Shown: one piece after another, positions 1-10,153 of the stretch
How the letters are laid out: the number at the start of each line of letters is the position of its first letter
How positions within the stretch are numbered: position 1 is the stretch's first letter
From: Stenotrophomonas maltophilia
Lineage (GTDB): Bacteria; Pseudomonadota; Gammaproteobacteria; Xanthomonadales; Xanthomonadaceae
NCBI RefSeq assembly: GCF_003205835.1
Contig: NZ_CP029773.1
Coordinates: 3,132,501 to 3,196,500 of the forward strand
Length of the DNA stretch: 64,000 nt
Reading direction: 5' to 3'
Translations under genes and position numbers: made by a program
Notes under the pieces: generated by a model
What the model saw: the letters and a program-made list of their open reading frames with translations, nothing else
Database searches by the model: none
What the model was told of the DNA's origin: nothing

Positions 1-1126
1 GGGCGATCACCAGGCGCTGGATCTCCGAGGTGCCCTCGTAGATCTCGGTGATCTTGGCATCACGGAAGTAGCGCTCCAGCGGCATTTCCTTCGAGTACCC
101 CATGCCGCCGTGGATCTGCACGGCCTGGTGGGTGATCCACATCGCCGCTTCCGAGGCCGTCAGCTTGGCCACTGCCGCTTCGGTGCTGAAGCGCTTGCCC
201 TGGCCCTTCACCCACGCAGCGCGCAGGGTCAGCAGCAGCGCTGCGTCCAGCTTGCACTTCATGTCGGCGATCTTGGCCTGGGTCATCTGGAAGGTGCCGA
301 TGGCCGCGCCGAAGGCCTTGCGCTCCTTCACGTATTCCAGGGTCGCTTCATACGCGGCCCGGGCGATGCCGATGGCCTGCGAGGCGATGCCGATGCGACC
401 GGCATCGAGCACGCTCATGGCGATCTTGAAGCCTTCGCCTTCCTGGCCCAGCACATCCTCAGCCTGTGCCACGTAATCGTTGAACTCGATCTCGCAGGTG
501 GCCGAGGCACGAATGCCCAGCTTCGGTTCGGTCTTGCCACGGCCGAAGCCCGCCTTGTCGGTATCGATCAGGAATGCGGTAATGCCGCGCGCGCCCTTGT
601 CCGGCTCGCTCATCGCGAACAGCACGATGTACTTGGCCACCGGGCCAGAGGTGATCCAGCTCTTCTTGCCGTTGATGACGAAGGTGCCATCGGCCTGCTT
701 CACTGCACGGCAGCGCATGGCGGTGGCATCCGAACCGGACTGCGGCTCGGTCAGCGCGAACGCGCCGATGGCCTCGCCTTCGGCGATGGCACGCACATAC
801 TTCTGCTTCTGTTCCTCGGTGCCGTGGGTGAGGATGCCGTTGCAGAACAGCGAGTTGTTGACCGACATGATGGTCGAATGGGCTGCGTCGGCGGCGGCGA
901 CCTCCACCATCGCCAGCACGTACGCCACCGGGTCCATGCCCGCGCCACCGTATTCGGTCGGCACTTCGATGCCCATCAGGCCGTTTTCGCCCAGCAGGCG
1001 GATGTTGTCCAGCGGGAACTCGCCGGTGCGGTCATGGTGCTCCGCGCTGGGGGCGATCTTTTCCTGCGCGATGCGCCGCGCCACGTCCTGCAGCATCAAC
1101 TGCTCTTCAGTAAAGCTGAAATCCAC
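1..1126 (-). CDS. acyl-CoA dehydrogenase (short/branched-chain type), 3' end outside window
   Basis: The protein is a soluble FAD enzyme that oxidises acyl-CoA to enoyl-CoA in fatty-acid or branched-chain amino-acid breakdown, passing electrons to ETF. About 375 residues are visible. They show the family landmarks in order: an N-terminal FTEEQ helix, the FALTEPQSGSDA flavin loop, the WITSG motif, and near the end IHGGMGY and IYEGTSEIQR, whose Glu is the usual catalytic base. Only the last few residues are missing. The start is GTG at 1126, preceded by a GGGAGG ribosome site; no ATG fits as well. It diverges from the ArsR-methyltransferase gene. Exact acyl chain preference cannot be read from the sequence; butyryl- or isovaleryl-CoA-like is most likely. 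Confidence 0.93.
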   Translation of the reverse strand, partial: MDFSFTEEQLMLQDVARRIAQEKIAPSAEHHDRTGEFPLDNIRLLGENGLMGIEVPTEYGGAGMDPVAYVLAMVEVAAADAAHSTIMSVNNSLFCNGILTHGTEEQKQKYVRAIAEGEAIGAFALTEPQSGSDATAMRCRAVKQADGTFVINGKKSWITSGPVAKYIVLFAMSEPDKGARGITAFLIDTDKAGFGRGKTEPKLGIRASATCEIEFNDYVAQAEDVLGQEGEGFKIAMSVLDAGRIGIASQAIGIARAAYEATLEYVKERKAFGAAIGTFQMTQAKIADMKCKLDAALLLTLRAAWVKGQGKRFSTEAAVAKLTASEAAMWITHQAVQIHGGMGYSKEMPLERYFRDAKITEIYEGTSEIQRLVIA

Positions 1127-1249
1127 AACACCCTCCCGGGTACATGAAGTTATGGGCCGCGCACCGCGCGCCCAGGTGCCTCGATTGTACCGGGGCCCGC
1201 CAGTTTCCGTACGCCAGCGACTTGACCGCGGAAGGTCTTCTCGGCGAAT

Positions 1250-1277
1250 ATATCTCTATATCGCGATAGGTAGATAT
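1250..1277 (+). promoter_or_regulatory. 28-bp imperfect palindromic operator for the ArsR-type regulator
   Basis: The two half sites begin with ATATCT and end in AGATAT around a central TATCGCGATA core; 22 of 28 positions are symmetric. It ends two bases before the ATG at 1280, so a bound repressor would cover the start region of the operon. The core resembles the operators reported for SahR-type ArsR regulators of methionine-cycle genes. That identity is my inference. Confidence 0.7.
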
Positions 1278-1279
1278 TT

Positions 1280-2209
1280 ATGGATCTGGAAGATTGGTCG
1301 ACCCGCCTCAAGGTGTTCGCCGATGCGACCCGCGTGCGCCTGCTGGCGCTGCTGGAGCAGGAAGAGCTGACCGTGGCCGAACTGTCGGCGATCACCCGCC
1401 TGGCGCAGCCACGCGTGTCCACCCACCTGGCGCGCCTGAAGGAAGCCGGTCTGGTCCGTGACCGCCGTGCCGGCGTGTCGGCCTATTACCGCTTCGACGA
1501 GGCCCAGCTGGACCCGGCGCAGCGCGCATTGTGGCATGCCTTGAGCAACGGAAGCGACGACCCGCTGCTGCGGCAGGACGCTGAACGGGTTGCCGCCGTG
1601 CTGGCCCACCGTGCCGCCGACCAGAACTGGGCCGACAGCGTGGCCGGCGACATGGAGCGCCACTACTCCCCGGGCCGCACCTGGGAAGCCCTCGCGCGTA
1701 CCGCGTTGCCGCTGCTTGAGACCGGCGACGTGCTCGACATCGCCTCCGGCGACGGCGTGCTGGCCGAACTGGTCGCCCCGCATGCCAAGCGCTACATCTG
1801 CATCGATACCAGCGCGCGCGTGGTTGCCGCCGCCAGCGAACGCCTGCGCCGCCTGCCCAACGTGGAAGTGCGCGAGGGCGACATGCATGCCCTGCCCTTC
1901 AAGGACGGCAGCTTCGACCTGGTGGTGCTGATGCACGCGCTGACCTACGCCAGCAAACCGGCGCAGGCGGTCACCGAAGCCGCGCGCGTGCTGCGCCCTG
2001 GCGGCCGCCTGCTGCTGTGCAGCCTGGCCCGCCACGAGCACAAGGCGGCGGTGGAGGCCTACGGCCACGTCAACCTCGGCTTCAGCGACAAGGAGCTGCG
2101 CAGATTCGTCGACAAGGCCGGCCTGCAGGTATCCAGCCTGGAGACGGTTACCCGCGAAAAGCGCCCACCGCATTTTGAAGTGATTTCACTGATCGCCAAC
2201 AAGCCCTGA
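1280..2209 (+). CDS. ArsR-family regulator fused to a SAM-dependent methyltransferase domain (SahR-like)
   Basis: 309 residues in two parts. Residues 1-100 form an ArsR winged helix: [16 protein letters not shown], then [17 protein letters not shown] as the recognition region. Residues about 110-309 form a class I methyltransferase with motif [10 protein letters not shown] and the acidic LVVLMHAL region. It lies 13 bp ahead of the methionine synthase genes in one operon. ArsR proteins next to metH (SahR) sense S-adenosylhomocysteine in other Proteobacteria; the methyltransferase domain could serve as the ligand pocket or be an enzyme. No clear cysteine metal site is seen in the HTH, which argues against metal sensing. 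There is no Shine-Dalgarno, because the operator abuts the ATG, so the mRNA may be leaderless. Confidence 0.85.
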   Translation: MDLEDWSTRLKVFADATRVRLLALLEQEELTVAELSAITRLAQPRVSTHLARLKEAGLVRDRRAGVSAYYRFDEAQLDPAQRALWHALSNGSDDPLLRQDAERVAAVLAHRAADQNWADSVAGDMERHYSPGRTWEALARTALPLLETGDVLDIASGDGVLAELVAPHAKRYICIDTSARVVAAASERLRRLPNVEVREGDMHALPFKDGSFDLVVLMHALTYASKPAQAVTEAARVLRPGGRLLLCSLARHEHKAAVEAYGHVNLGFSDKELRRFVDKAGLQVSSLETVTREKRPPHFEVISLIANKP

Positions 2210-2222
2210 CGCCGAGACCGCC

Positions 2223-3314
2223 ATGTCCGCTCTGCCCTGGCTGCATCCTGATCGTGCCAACGCCCTGCTCGACGCCCTGCGTGAGCGGATCCTGATCATC
2301 GACGGCGCAATGGGCACCATGATCCAGCGCCATGGCCTGCAGGAAGACGACTACCGTGGCGAGCGCTTCGCCGGTGGCTACGATCATGTGCATGGCCCCG
2401 CTTGCGACCACGCCGTGCAGGAAGGCCATGACCTGAAGGGCAACAACGATCTGCTGCTGCTGACCCGGCCGCAGGTCATCGCCGACATCCACACCGCCTA
2501 CCTGGAAGCGGGCGCGGATCTGGTCGAGACCAACACCTTCAACGCCACGTCGGTCAGCCAGGCCGACTACCACCTCGAGCACCTGGTGTACGAGTTGAAC
2601 AAGGCCGGTGCTGCGGTCGCCCGCACCTGCTGCGACGCCGTGGCCGCAACCACGCCGGGCAAGCCGCGCTTCGTGATCGGGGTGATCGGCCCGACCAGCC
2701 GCACCGCCTCGATCAGCCCCGATGTCAACGATCCGGGCTTCCGCAACACCAGCTTCGACGAACTTCGCGACACCTATCGCGAAGCCATCGAAGGCCTGAT
2801 CGACGGTGGGGCCGACACCCTCATGGTCGAGACCATCTTCGACACCCTCAACGCGAAAGCCGCGTTGTATGCACTGGAAGAAGCCTTCGATGCGCGTGGC
2901 GCACGGTTGCCGGTGATGATCTCCGGCACCATCACCGACGCATCGGGACGCACCCTGTCCGGGCAGACCGCCGAGGCCTTCCACGCGTCGCTCGCGCATG
3001 CGCGTCCATTGTCGATCGGCCTGAACTGCGCGCTGGGTGCCGATGCGATGCGCCCGCACGTGGAAACCCTTTCGCAGGTCGCCGACTGCTACGTCAGCGC
3101 GCACCCCAACGCAGGCCTGCCCAATGCCTTCGGCGAGTACGACGAGACGCCCGAGGACATGGCCAGTACCCTGCGCGGTTTCGCCGAGGATGGCCTGTTG
3201 AACCTGGTCGGTGGCTGCTGCGGCTCCACCCCTGACCATATCCGCGCAATCGCCGAGGCCGTAGCCGGGCTGCCGCCGCGCGCCCTGCCCCGTGTCCAGG
3301 AGCAGGCTGCATGA
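2223..3314 (+). CDS. metH: methionine synthase, homocysteine-binding subunit (MetH N-terminal part)
   Basis: This 363-residue protein is the homocysteine S-methyltransferase barrel that forms the N-terminal module of B12-dependent MetH. The zinc-binding cysteines are visible as Cys269 in GLNCALG and Cys332-Cys333 in GGCCGST. The N-terminal [11 protein letters not shown] motif is typical. It stops exactly where the pterin-binding module begins in the single-chain enzyme, and the next frame supplies the remaining modules. The stop codon is immediately followed by the next gene's first in-frame ATG. Together the two chains (363+913) match the roughly 1230-residue E. coli enzyme, so this is a genuine split rather than a decayed gene. 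Confidence 0.95.
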   Translation: MSALPWLHPDRANALLDALRERILIIDGAMGTMIQRHGLQEDDYRGERFAGGYDHVHGPACDHAVQEGHDLKGNNDLLLLTRPQVIADIHTAYLEAGADLVETNTFNATSVSQADYHLEHLVYELNKAGAAVARTCCDAVAATTPGKPRFVIGVIGPTSRTASISPDVNDPGFRNTSFDELRDTYREAIEGLIDGGADTLMVETIFDTLNAKAALYALEEAFDARGARLPVMISGTITDASGRTLSGQTAEAFHASLAHARPLSIGLNCALGADAMRPHVETLSQVADCYVSAHPNAGLPNAFGEYDETPEDMASTLRGFAEDGLLNLVGGCCGSTPDHIRAIAEAVAGLPPRALPRVQEQAA

Positions 3315-6056
3315 ATGTCGCCGCCACCGTTCCGCACTTCCCGCCCTATTGCTGCTGAGCCGACGCCTGCCATGACGCCTGTCCGCCCTACCCGCCTGTC
3401 CGGCCTGGAACCGCTGGTCATCACCCCGGACCTGTTGTTCATCAACGTCGGCGAACGCACCAACGTGACCGGCAGCGCGCAGTTCCGCAAGCTCATCAAG
3501 GAAGGCCGCTACGAAGAAGCGGTGGACGTGGCCCGCCAGCAGGTGGCCAGCGGCGCGCAGATCCTCGACGTCAACATGGACGAGGGCCTGATTGATTCGG
3601 AGGCGGCGATGACCCGCTACCTCAACCTGATCATGTCCGAGCCGGACATCGCCCGTATTCCGGTGATGGTCGACTCCTCCAAGTGGAGCGTGATCGAGGC
3701 CGGCCTGAAGTGCCTGCAGGGCAAGAGCGTGGTCAACTCGATCTCGCTGAAGGAAGGCGAGGCGCTGTTCCGCGAGCACGCACGCAAGGTGCTGCGCTAC
3801 GGCGCCGCAGCGGTGGTGATGGCTTTCGACGAAAGCGGCCAGGCCGATACCTGTGCGCGCAAGGTCGAGATCTGCGCCCGCGCCTACCGCATCCTGGTCG
3901 ACGAGATCGGCTTCCCACCGCAGGACATCATCTTCGACCCGAACATCTTCGCCGTCGCCACCGGCATTGAAGAGCACGACAACTATGCAGTGGACTTCAT
4001 CGAAGCCACCCGCATCATCAAGCAGACGCTGCCACACTGCCATGTGTCCGGTGGTGTTTCCAACGTCTCGTTCTCGTTCCGTGGCAATGAAACGGTACGC
4101 CAGGCCATCCACTCGGTGTTCCTGTACCACGCCATTGCCGCCGGCATGGACATGGGCATCGTCAACGCCGGCGCGATGCCGATCTACGACGAACTGGAAC
4201 CGGAGCTGCGCGAGCGCGTGGAGGATGTGATCCTCAACCGCCGCAGTGATGCCACCGAGCGCCTGCTGGAGATCGCCGAGCGCTACAAGGGCAAGAAGGG
4301 CGCGGCGAAGACCGAAGACCTGGCCTGGCGCGACAAGCCGGTGGCGCAGCGCCTGGCGCATGCGCTGGTGCATGGCCTGGATGCCTTCGTCGAGGAAGAC
4401 ACCGAGCTGGCCCGGCGGGCCTCCAGCCGCCCGCTGGACGTGATCGAAGGTCCGTTGATGGATGGCATGAACGTGGTCGGCGACCTGTTCGGCGCCGGCA
4501 AGATGTTCCTGCCGCAGGTGGTGAAATCCGCGCGCGTGATGAAGAAGGCCGTGGCCTATCTGCTGCCCTACATCGAGGCCGAGAAGGCGCGCAGTGGCGA
4601 CACCGCCAAGAGCAACGGCAAGATCATCATGGCCACGGTGAAGGGTGATGTGCATGACATCGGCAAGAACATCGTCGGCGTGGTCCTGGCCTGCAACAAC
4701 TTCGAGGTGGTCGACCTTGGCGTGATGGTGCCGGCGCAGAAGATTCTCGATGCCGCGCGCGAGCACAACGCCGACCTGATCGGCCTGTCCGGGCTGATCA
4801 CTCCCTCGCTGGAGGAGATGAGCCACGTCGCCCGCGAGATGGAGCGCCAGGGTTTCAACCTGCCGCTGCTGATCGGTGGAGCGACCACCTCGCGCGCGCA
4901 CACCGCGCTGAAGATCGACCCGCACTACAAAGCGCCTACGGTGTGGGTGAAGGACGCCTCGCGCGCGGTCGGCGTGGCCCAGTCGCTGATCTCGCGTGAC
5001 CTGCGCGAGGCCTTCGTCGCCGCCAACGAGGCCGACTATGCCGAGATCCGCGCGCGCCATCGCAACCGTGGCGATGCCAAGCGCCTGGTTTCGCTGGAAC
5101 ACGCGCGCGGGCAGAAATTCCAGGGCGGCTGGGACAGCTACACACCACCGGCACCGGACCAGCCCGGCCTGCACATATTCGACGACTACCCGCTGGCCGA
5201 ACTGGTCGACTACATCGACTGGACGCCGTTCTTCCAGGCCTGGGAGCTGGCCGGCAAGTTCCCGGCCATCCTCACCGACGAGATCGTCGGTACCCAGGCC
5301 AGCGATCTGTACAAGGACGCCCGCGCGATGCTCGAGCGCATCGTCAGCGAGAAATGGCTGACCGCCAAGGCCGTGTTCGGCCTGTGGCCGGCCAACAGCA
5401 TCGGCGACGACGTGCGCGTGCAGCACCCGCTGGGCGAGACCACGCTGCACTTCCTGCGCCAGCAGGTGGACAAGCCGGCCGAGCGCCCGGACTTCTGCCT
5501 GGCCGATTTCATCGCCCCGGCCGACAGCGGCAGGCAGGATTGGATCGGCGCCTTCGCTGTCACCGCCGGTATCGGCATCGACGCGCATGTCGCGCGCTTC
5601 GAGGCCGAGCATGACGACTACAACGCGATCCTGCTGAAGGCCCTCGCCGACCGCTTCGCCGAGGCGTTGGCCGAGCGCCTGCACCAGCGCGTGCGTACCG
5701 AATTCTGGGGCTATGAGCGCGCCGAAACGCTGGACAATGAAGCCCTGATCGACGAGCAGTACCGTGGCATCCGCCCGGCGCCAGGGTACCCGGCATGCCC
5801 GGAGCACAGCGAGAAACGGCGCCTGTTCGACCTGCTGCAGGCCGAAGCCAACGCCGGCATGGAACTGACCGAGAGCTTCGCGATGCTGCCTACGGCAGCC
5901 GTTTCGGGCTACTACTTCAGCCATCCGCAGAGCCAGTACTTCGTGGTCGGCCGCCTCAGCCGCGAGCAGGTCAGCGACTACGCCCGGCGCAAGGGCGTGG
6001 ACCGCGCCCAGGCCGAGCGCTGGCTCGCCTCCAACCTCGACTACGACCCCGAATGA
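3315..6056 (+). CDS. metH: methionine synthase, folate/cobalamin/reactivation subunit (MetH C-terminal part)
   Basis: 913 residues carry the three downstream modules of MetH. The pterin-binding barrel begins with [13 protein letters not shown] and contains VDSSKW. The helical cap and Rossmann B12 domain have GDVHDIGKN, with His447 the lower axial cobalt ligand. The C-terminal reactivation domain has [10 protein letters not shown] near residue 820 for AdoMet. It transfers methyl from methyltetrahydrofolate through cobalamin to homocysteine held by the neighbouring subunit. An alternative ATG at 3372 (MTPVRPTRL) fits the family start better than the 20-residue proline-rich leader; neither has a strong ribosome site. 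All catalytic motifs are intact. Confidence 0.95.
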   Translation: MSPPPFRTSRPIAAEPTPAMTPVRPTRLSGLEPLVITPDLLFINVGERTNVTGSAQFRKLIKEGRYEEAVDVARQQVASGAQILDVNMDEGLIDSEAAMTRYLNLIMSEPDIARIPVMVDSSKWSVIEAGLKCLQGKSVVNSISLKEGEALFREHARKVLRYGAAAVVMAFDESGQADTCARKVEICARAYRILVDEIGFPPQDIIFDPNIFAVATGIEEHDNYAVDFIEATRIIKQTLPHCHVSGGVSNVSFSFRGNETVRQAIHSVFLYHAIAAGMDMGIVNAGAMPIYDELEPELRERVEDVILNRRSDATERLLEIAERYKGKKGAAKTEDLAWRDKPVAQRLAHALVHGLDAFVEEDTELARRASSRPLDVIEGPLMDGMNVVGDLFGAGKMFLPQVVKSARVMKKAVAYLLPYIEAEKARSGDTAKSNGKIIMATVKGDVHDIGKNIVGVVLACNNFEVVDLGVMVPAQKILDAAREHNADLIGLSGLITPSLEEMSHVAREMERQGFNLPLLIGGATTSRAHTALKIDPHYKAPTVWVKDASRAVGVAQSLISRDLREAFVAANEADYAEIRARHRNRGDAKRLVSLEHARGQKFQGGWDSYTPPAPDQPGLHIFDDYPLAELVDYIDWTPFFQAWELAGKFPAILTDEIVGTQASDLYKDARAMLERIVSEKWLTAKAVFGLWPANSIGDDVRVQHPLGETTLHFLRQQVDKPAERPDFCLADFIAPADSGRQDWIGAFAVTAGIGIDAHVARFEAEHDDYNAILLKALADRFAEALAERLHQRVRTEFWGYERAETLDNEALIDEQYRGIRPAPGYPACPEHSEKRRLFDLLQAEANAGMELTESFAMLPTAAVSGYYFSHPQSQYFVVGRLSREQVSDYARRKGVDRAQAERWLASNLDYDPE

Positions 6057-6062
6057 CACGAA

Positions 6063-6129
6063 AAAAAGGGGACGGAGGGGATTAAGTCGTTTGTGCCGCA
6101 AGCGACTTAATCCCCTCCGTCCCCTTTTT
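6063..6129. repeat. large palindrome, family A copy 1
   Basis: Two 27-nt perfect arms starting AAAAAGGGGACGG flank a short TTTGTGCCGC-type loop. The A tract on the left and T tract on the right let it act as a Rho-independent terminator in both directions. It sits between metH and the MFS gene. Near-identical copies are at 51598-51663 and 59592-59659. Confidence 0.95.
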
Positions 6130-6145
6130 GCTTCATCATTCCGCG

Positions 6146-7330
6146 ATGACTGTCCCCGTTGCCCGGCTCTCCAGCTTCTACCTGTTCTATTACGCGGCAC
6201 TTGGCGCGTTCACTCCGTACTGGAGCCTGTTCCTGACCGCGCGCGGGATGAGCGTGACCGCGATCAGCGTGATGATGGGCCTGTGGTATGCCACGCGCGT
6301 GGTCGCGCCCAGCACCTGGACCTCGCTGGCGGCAGCCTCGCCACGGCCGATCCGCCTGCTGCGCATCGGCTGCATCCTGACCCTGATCAGCTTCGCCGCC
6401 TTCCTGTTGCCCTTGCCGCAGCCATGGATGTACCCGGCGATGGTGGTGTTCTGCTTCTTCTACAACGCGGTGATGCCGCAGTTCGAATCGATTACCCTCA
6501 CCCATCTCGGCAGTGACAGCCATCGCTACGGCCTGATCCGGGTCTGGGGCTCGCTCGGCTTCATCGCCGTCGTCACCCTGTTCGGGTGGCTGATTGAAGG
6601 CGACGGCACGACCAGCCACGCCGGGCTGCTGCCGTGGATGATGCTGCCACTGTTCGTCCTGCTGGTCGCATCCGCCTTCCGCAACCACTACGCACGCGGC
6701 ATCGGCAAAGCCGAGGGCGACGCCAGCGGCTTCTGGCAGATCGTGCGGCGGCCGCCAGTGTTGGCGTTCTTCCTGGCCGCCTTCATGGAGCAGCTCTCGT
6801 TCGGGCCGTACTACACGTTCTTCTCGGTCTACATGGACCATCACGGCTACCGCACATCCACGCTCGGCCTGCTGTGGACCATCGGCGTGGTGTTCGAAGT
6901 GGGTGTGTTCTTCACCATCGGCCGTTTCTTCCGCCGCTACGACGCCAGCTGGATGCTGCTGATCGCGCTGGTCAGCTCCTGCCTGCGCTGGGCGGTGACC
7001 GCATTGTTCCCCGAGAACCTGCCGGTGATGTTGCTGGCGCAGACTGCACACGCGCTCGGCTTCGCCGCCTTCTTCGCCGCAGCCATGCAGATGCTGGCGA
7101 CCTATTTCCCGGGCCGCCTCAACGGCCATGGCCAGGGCCTGCTGTATGGCTTTTCGTCCGGTGTCGGTGGCGTGTTGGGCGCGCTCATTGCCGGCCAGCT
7201 ATGGAAGATCGATGATGGCCGCACGGCGTTCCTGGCCGGCAGCGGCTTCGCCCTGGTCGGCGCCCTGCTGTGCTTCTTCGCCCTGAGCCTGCCACTGATC
7301 CGCGCGAAACGGCGCCGTCGCGCGCACTGA
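6146..7330 (+). CDS. MFS transporter, HcaT/3-phenylpropionate-permease-like
   Basis: An inner-membrane permease of 394 residues with about 12 hydrophobic segments. The first segment (FYLFYYAALGAFTPYWSLFL) and the RVWGSLGFIAVV motif near residue 130 match the MFS_1-like group that includes E. coli HcaT and LacY relatives. The C-terminus is basic (KRRRRAH). ATG at 6146 was chosen over a TTG at 6128 that lies inside the palindrome's T tract; neither has a recognisable ribosome site. The strong hairpin upstream suggests its own promoter or read-through control. The substrate is unknown, and no catabolic genes are adjacent. Confidence 0.8.
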   Translation: MTVPVARLSSFYLFYYAALGAFTPYWSLFLTARGMSVTAISVMMGLWYATRVVAPSTWTSLAAASPRPIRLLRIGCILTLISFAAFLLPLPQPWMYPAMVVFCFFYNAVMPQFESITLTHLGSDSHRYGLIRVWGSLGFIAVVTLFGWLIEGDGTTSHAGLLPWMMLPLFVLLVASAFRNHYARGIGKAEGDASGFWQIVRRPPVLAFFLAAFMEQLSFGPYYTFFSVYMDHHGYRTSTLGLLWTIGVVFEVGVFFTIGRFFRRYDASWMLLIALVSSCLRWAVTALFPENLPVMLLAQTAHALGFAAFFAAAMQMLATYFPGRLNGHGQGLLYGFSSGVGGVLGALIAGQLWKIDDGRTAFLAGSGFALVGALLCFFALSLPLIRAKRRRRAH

Positions 7331-7342
7331 CCATGCGCAGGA

Positions 7343-9415
7343 TCAGCGCTGCAGCAGCACCCGCTGCAGCGACGGCAGCAGCACCCGGTTGCCGTGCGCG
7401 CTGAGGTGGTCGCCATCGAAGAACAGCGGCCGGCCATCGCGCTGCGCCGGGCACAGCACGTCGTCGCAGAGCACCGGCATCGGATCCCACAGCACGCCGC
7501 CCGGCAGGCCATCAGCCACCTTCCGCAGGCTGCCCAGCATCGGCGCCCGCAGCGTCTCCATCGCCTCGCGCGTGCTGTCCAGGCCGTTGCGGCAGATCTC
7601 GTTGCGCGCGTTGAAGCGGTCCGAACAGCGGTAGGGCGGCGCCGGCAATACCGGCTTGGGGGCCTCCAGTACGATGCGTACGCCGCGCTCGGCCAACGGC
7701 TTCCACTGGAGGATCGCCTCGGCCACGTCGGCCTCACGCCCTGCGGCGGCTTCCGGGGTCAGCTCGCCCGCCAGCTGTGCCTGCGCGTCGAACAACACAA
7801 ACTGGTCGGACAAGCGCGGTATCCGCAGTGAGACCAGTACCACGGCATCACCTGGCTGCGCTCGTCGCGTGACGTCGGCGAGCACTGCTGCGTCGAAATC
7901 ACTGCAACCGGCACCCGCGCCACGCCACGTCTGCAGGCTTACCTGCGGGCATCCACCTCGCCCGTAGAGGACGACCTCCGAGCCGGTCTCAAGTGCCAGC
8001 CGCTGCAGCAGTTCGATGTAGGCCATCGCATGCGAATCACCGGCAACGAAGACCCGCTTCGGCGCGCCCGCCGACAGCGGCCGTTCGCAGGCCCCGCGGG
8101 CATAGGTCCGCATGCTGCCACCTTCGAAGCGTCGCTTGGTGGTCACCAGGCTGCAGTCGGGATAGTCGCCTGCCACGCTCTTGCCGTTGGGATACCAGTC
8201 GGCCGGATGCCGGCTGACCGTGCTCAGTGATATCCGCGGCGCCTGCAGGTACAGCAGCGTCTGGGTGCCGGCCGCCACCAGCAGCACGGCCGCGCCCGCC
8301 AGCACCCAACGCCCCGGGCGCAGACGCTGCGCCAATCCGCCACGGAATGGTTGTTCCACCCAGCGCCACGACAGCCACGACAGCAGCAGCACCAGCGCCA
8401 GCGCAGCGGTCATCTGCAACGGTGTCTGCAGGCCCACGGTCCAGCGCATCAGCACGAACACCGGCCAGTGCCACAGATACAGTGAGTACGACAGCAGGCC
8501 GATGTAGCGCATCGGCCGACTGGCCAGCAGGCGTGCCACCCAGGCCTGCGGATGATGATGCAGCGCCCAAAGCAGACCTGCGGCAGCGAAGGTCGGCAGC
8601 AGACCATCGGGCCACGGCGAATGCCCTGCCCGTGCAGTCCACAACGCCCAGCCCAACAGCGCCAGTGCCGCCAGCGCAAGCAGCGAAAACACGGGCGCGG
8701 CGCGCTTCAGTGCCGCCCCCGTCACTGGATCCAGCGATTCGCGCACATGCAGCAACTGGAACAACAGCACGCCAACGCCCAATTGCCACAACCGCGTGCT
8801 GGTGGCGTAGAACGCCCACGACGGCGGCACCTCGCGCAGGCCCAGCATAGCGGCATGCAGCAACGACGCCGCACTGACCACTGCGAACAGGCCCAGGCTG
8901 ATCCAACGCCCACGCACGCTGCGCGCCCAGGCAAGGAACAGCAGCGGGAACAGCAGGTAGAACTGCTCCTCCACGCCCAGCGACCAGGTATGGGTGTAGG
9001 GATTGAATTCGGCCCTGGGCGCGAAGTAATCGTTGCCGATCAGCGCCAACACCCAGTTGCTGAAGCCGAAGAATGCCATCAGCCCGGTCTTGTCACTGGC
9101 CTCGCTGAGCCAGGACTCGGGAATGAACAGCACGCTCGCCACGGCGGTCAACAGCAGGCAGCTGATCAGCGCAGGTGCGATGCGGCGGATACGGCGCGAA
9201 TAGAAGCGCAGCATCGACTGCCACAGCGACAACGGCGGCAGCCGGTGTACCGAGGCGCTGACCACGAAACCGGAGATGACGAAGAACACGTCTACGCCGG
9301 TGAACCCGCCCGGCAACCAGGCCGGATCAAGATGGAACACGATGACGGCCAGCACGGCGATCGCGCGCAGGCCGTCGATGTGCGGCACGTAGCCACGACT
9401 TGGATCAGCGCTCAT
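7343..9415 (-). CDS. OafA/YrhL-type membrane acyltransferase with C-terminal SGNH domain
   Basis: 690 residues. The first part, to about residue 380, is an acyltransferase-3 domain with roughly ten membrane helices. It opens with YVPHIDGLRAIAVLAVIVFH, whose His is the catalytic residue, followed by FFVISGFV and YTHTWSLGVEEQFYLL. The C-terminal 300 residues are a periplasmic SGNH-hydrolase-like domain with AGDSHAMAY (Ser block) and GDHLSAHGN (Asp/His block). Such fusions O-acetylate lipopolysaccharide O-antigen, capsule or peptidoglycan. Start ATG 9415 follows GGGGGA. It converges with the MFS gene with only 12 bp between the stops. The acceptor glycan is not known; the nearby UDP-glucose dehydrogenase operon is in line with envelope polysaccharide work. 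Confidence 0.9.
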   Translation of the reverse strand: MSADPSRGYVPHIDGLRAIAVLAVIVFHLDPAWLPGGFTGVDVFFVISGFVVSASVHRLPPLSLWQSMLRFYSRRIRRIAPALISCLLLTAVASVLFIPESWLSEASDKTGLMAFFGFSNWVLALIGNDYFAPRAEFNPYTHTWSLGVEEQFYLLFPLLFLAWARSVRGRWISLGLFAVVSAASLLHAAMLGLREVPPSWAFYATSTRLWQLGVGVLLFQLLHVRESLDPVTGAALKRAAPVFSLLALAALALLGWALWTARAGHSPWPDGLLPTFAAAGLLWALHHHPQAWVARLLASRPMRYIGLLSYSLYLWHWPVFVLMRWTVGLQTPLQMTAALALVLLLSWLSWRWVEQPFRGGLAQRLRPGRWVLAGAAVLLVAAGTQTLLYLQAPRISLSTVSRHPADWYPNGKSVAGDYPDCSLVTTKRRFEGGSMRTYARGACERPLSAGAPKRVFVAGDSHAMAYIELLQRLALETGSEVVLYGRGGCPQVSLQTWRGAGAGCSDFDAAVLADVTRRAQPGDAVVLVSLRIPRLSDQFVLFDAQAQLAGELTPEAAAGREADVAEAILQWKPLAERGVRIVLEAPKPVLPAPPYRCSDRFNARNEICRNGLDSTREAMETLRAPMLGSLRKVADGLPGGVLWDPMPVLCDDVLCPAQRDGRPLFFDGDHLSAHGNRVLLPSLQRVLLQR

Positions 9416-9462
9416 CCGTTCCCCCAAGGACGCGGCGGCAATGCACCGCAGCGCTCACGCAT

Positions 9463-10143
9463 TTACCAGACCAGGTCGTCCGGCACCTGGTATTGCGGGT
9501 CCGCGTAAGGATCTTCCTCGGCCGGCGCATTCGGATCGACCTTCAGCGCCACCGATGCGGCGAACACTGCCTCGGACTGTGCCAGCACCTCGGCAGTCAC
9601 CAGCAGGTAACGACCATTGAGCTGGACCACGCCCAGTTCACCGGCGTTGAGCGCGGTCAACTGTTCGGCAGTCACATAGATGCGCTTGATCTTGCCGCCA
9701 TACGGGAAGTGACGGGCAATGTCCGCCGCTTCGGCATTGAGGCTCTTGTCCTTCAGCAGTTCTTCCAGCTTGGCCTTCGCCTCGCGACGCACGCGCGCTT
9801 CTTCCTGCTTCAGGCGCTCGGTCTCGATGCGCTCTTCCTTCTCCCGCTGCGCGCGGATGGCATAGGCCTTGGCCAGGTCCATCTCTTCGGCACTGCGCGG
9901 CTTGCGCGGGCCGTGCTGGCCCTGGCCACGCTGACCACCGGGCTTGCCCGGACCACCATGGCCCTGCCCACGGCGCTCACCGGGCTTGTGCTCGCCCTTG
10001 CCGGCGCCCTGCGGCTTTCCATTGCCATTGCCACCCTTGCCCTGCGGGCGGCCATCGCGGCGGGGGCCATCATTCTTGCGCTCGGGCTTGGGCGCCGGCT
10101 TGAAGCCCAGGCCCATCAGCTGGTCGCGGAGGGTATCGCTCAT
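9463..10143 (-). CDS. DUF2058 family protein (YaiL-like)
   Basis: 226 residues. The N-terminus MSDTLRDQLMGLGFK is diagnostic for DUF2058. It is followed by a very basic Gly/Lys/Arg/Gln-rich low-complexity stretch (about residues 18-85), an amphipathic charged helix (residues 85-135), and a folded C-terminal domain with FPYGGKIKRIYVT. The family is described as nucleoid- or polysome-associated in enterobacteria, with no proven biochemical role. The basic disordered arm suggests RNA or DNA binding. It is the last gene of a three-gene run after ugd and slyX, with an 10-bp gap to slyX. Confidence 0.82.
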   Translation of the reverse strand: MSDTLRDQLMGLGFKPAPKPERKNDGPRRDGRPQGKGGNGNGKPQGAGKGEHKPGERRGQGHGGPGKPGGQRGQGQHGPRKPRSAEEMDLAKAYAIRAQREKEERIETERLKQEEARVRREAKAKLEELLKDKSLNAEAADIARHFPYGGKIKRIYVTAEQLTALNAGELGVVQLNGRYLLVTAEVLAQSEAVFAASVALKVDPNAPAEEDPYADPQYQVPDDLVW

Positions 10144-10153
10144 AGGATTCGGA

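Noticed and set aside
6063-6129. An insertion-sequence end or attachment site
   Set aside because: No transposase or integrase nearby and no target duplication; the other copies show it is a dispersed palindrome.
2148-6200. A very long open frame antisense to both metH genes
   Set aside because: It mirrors the codon structure of metH in GC-rich DNA, has no ribosome site and low-complexity composition typical of shadow frames.
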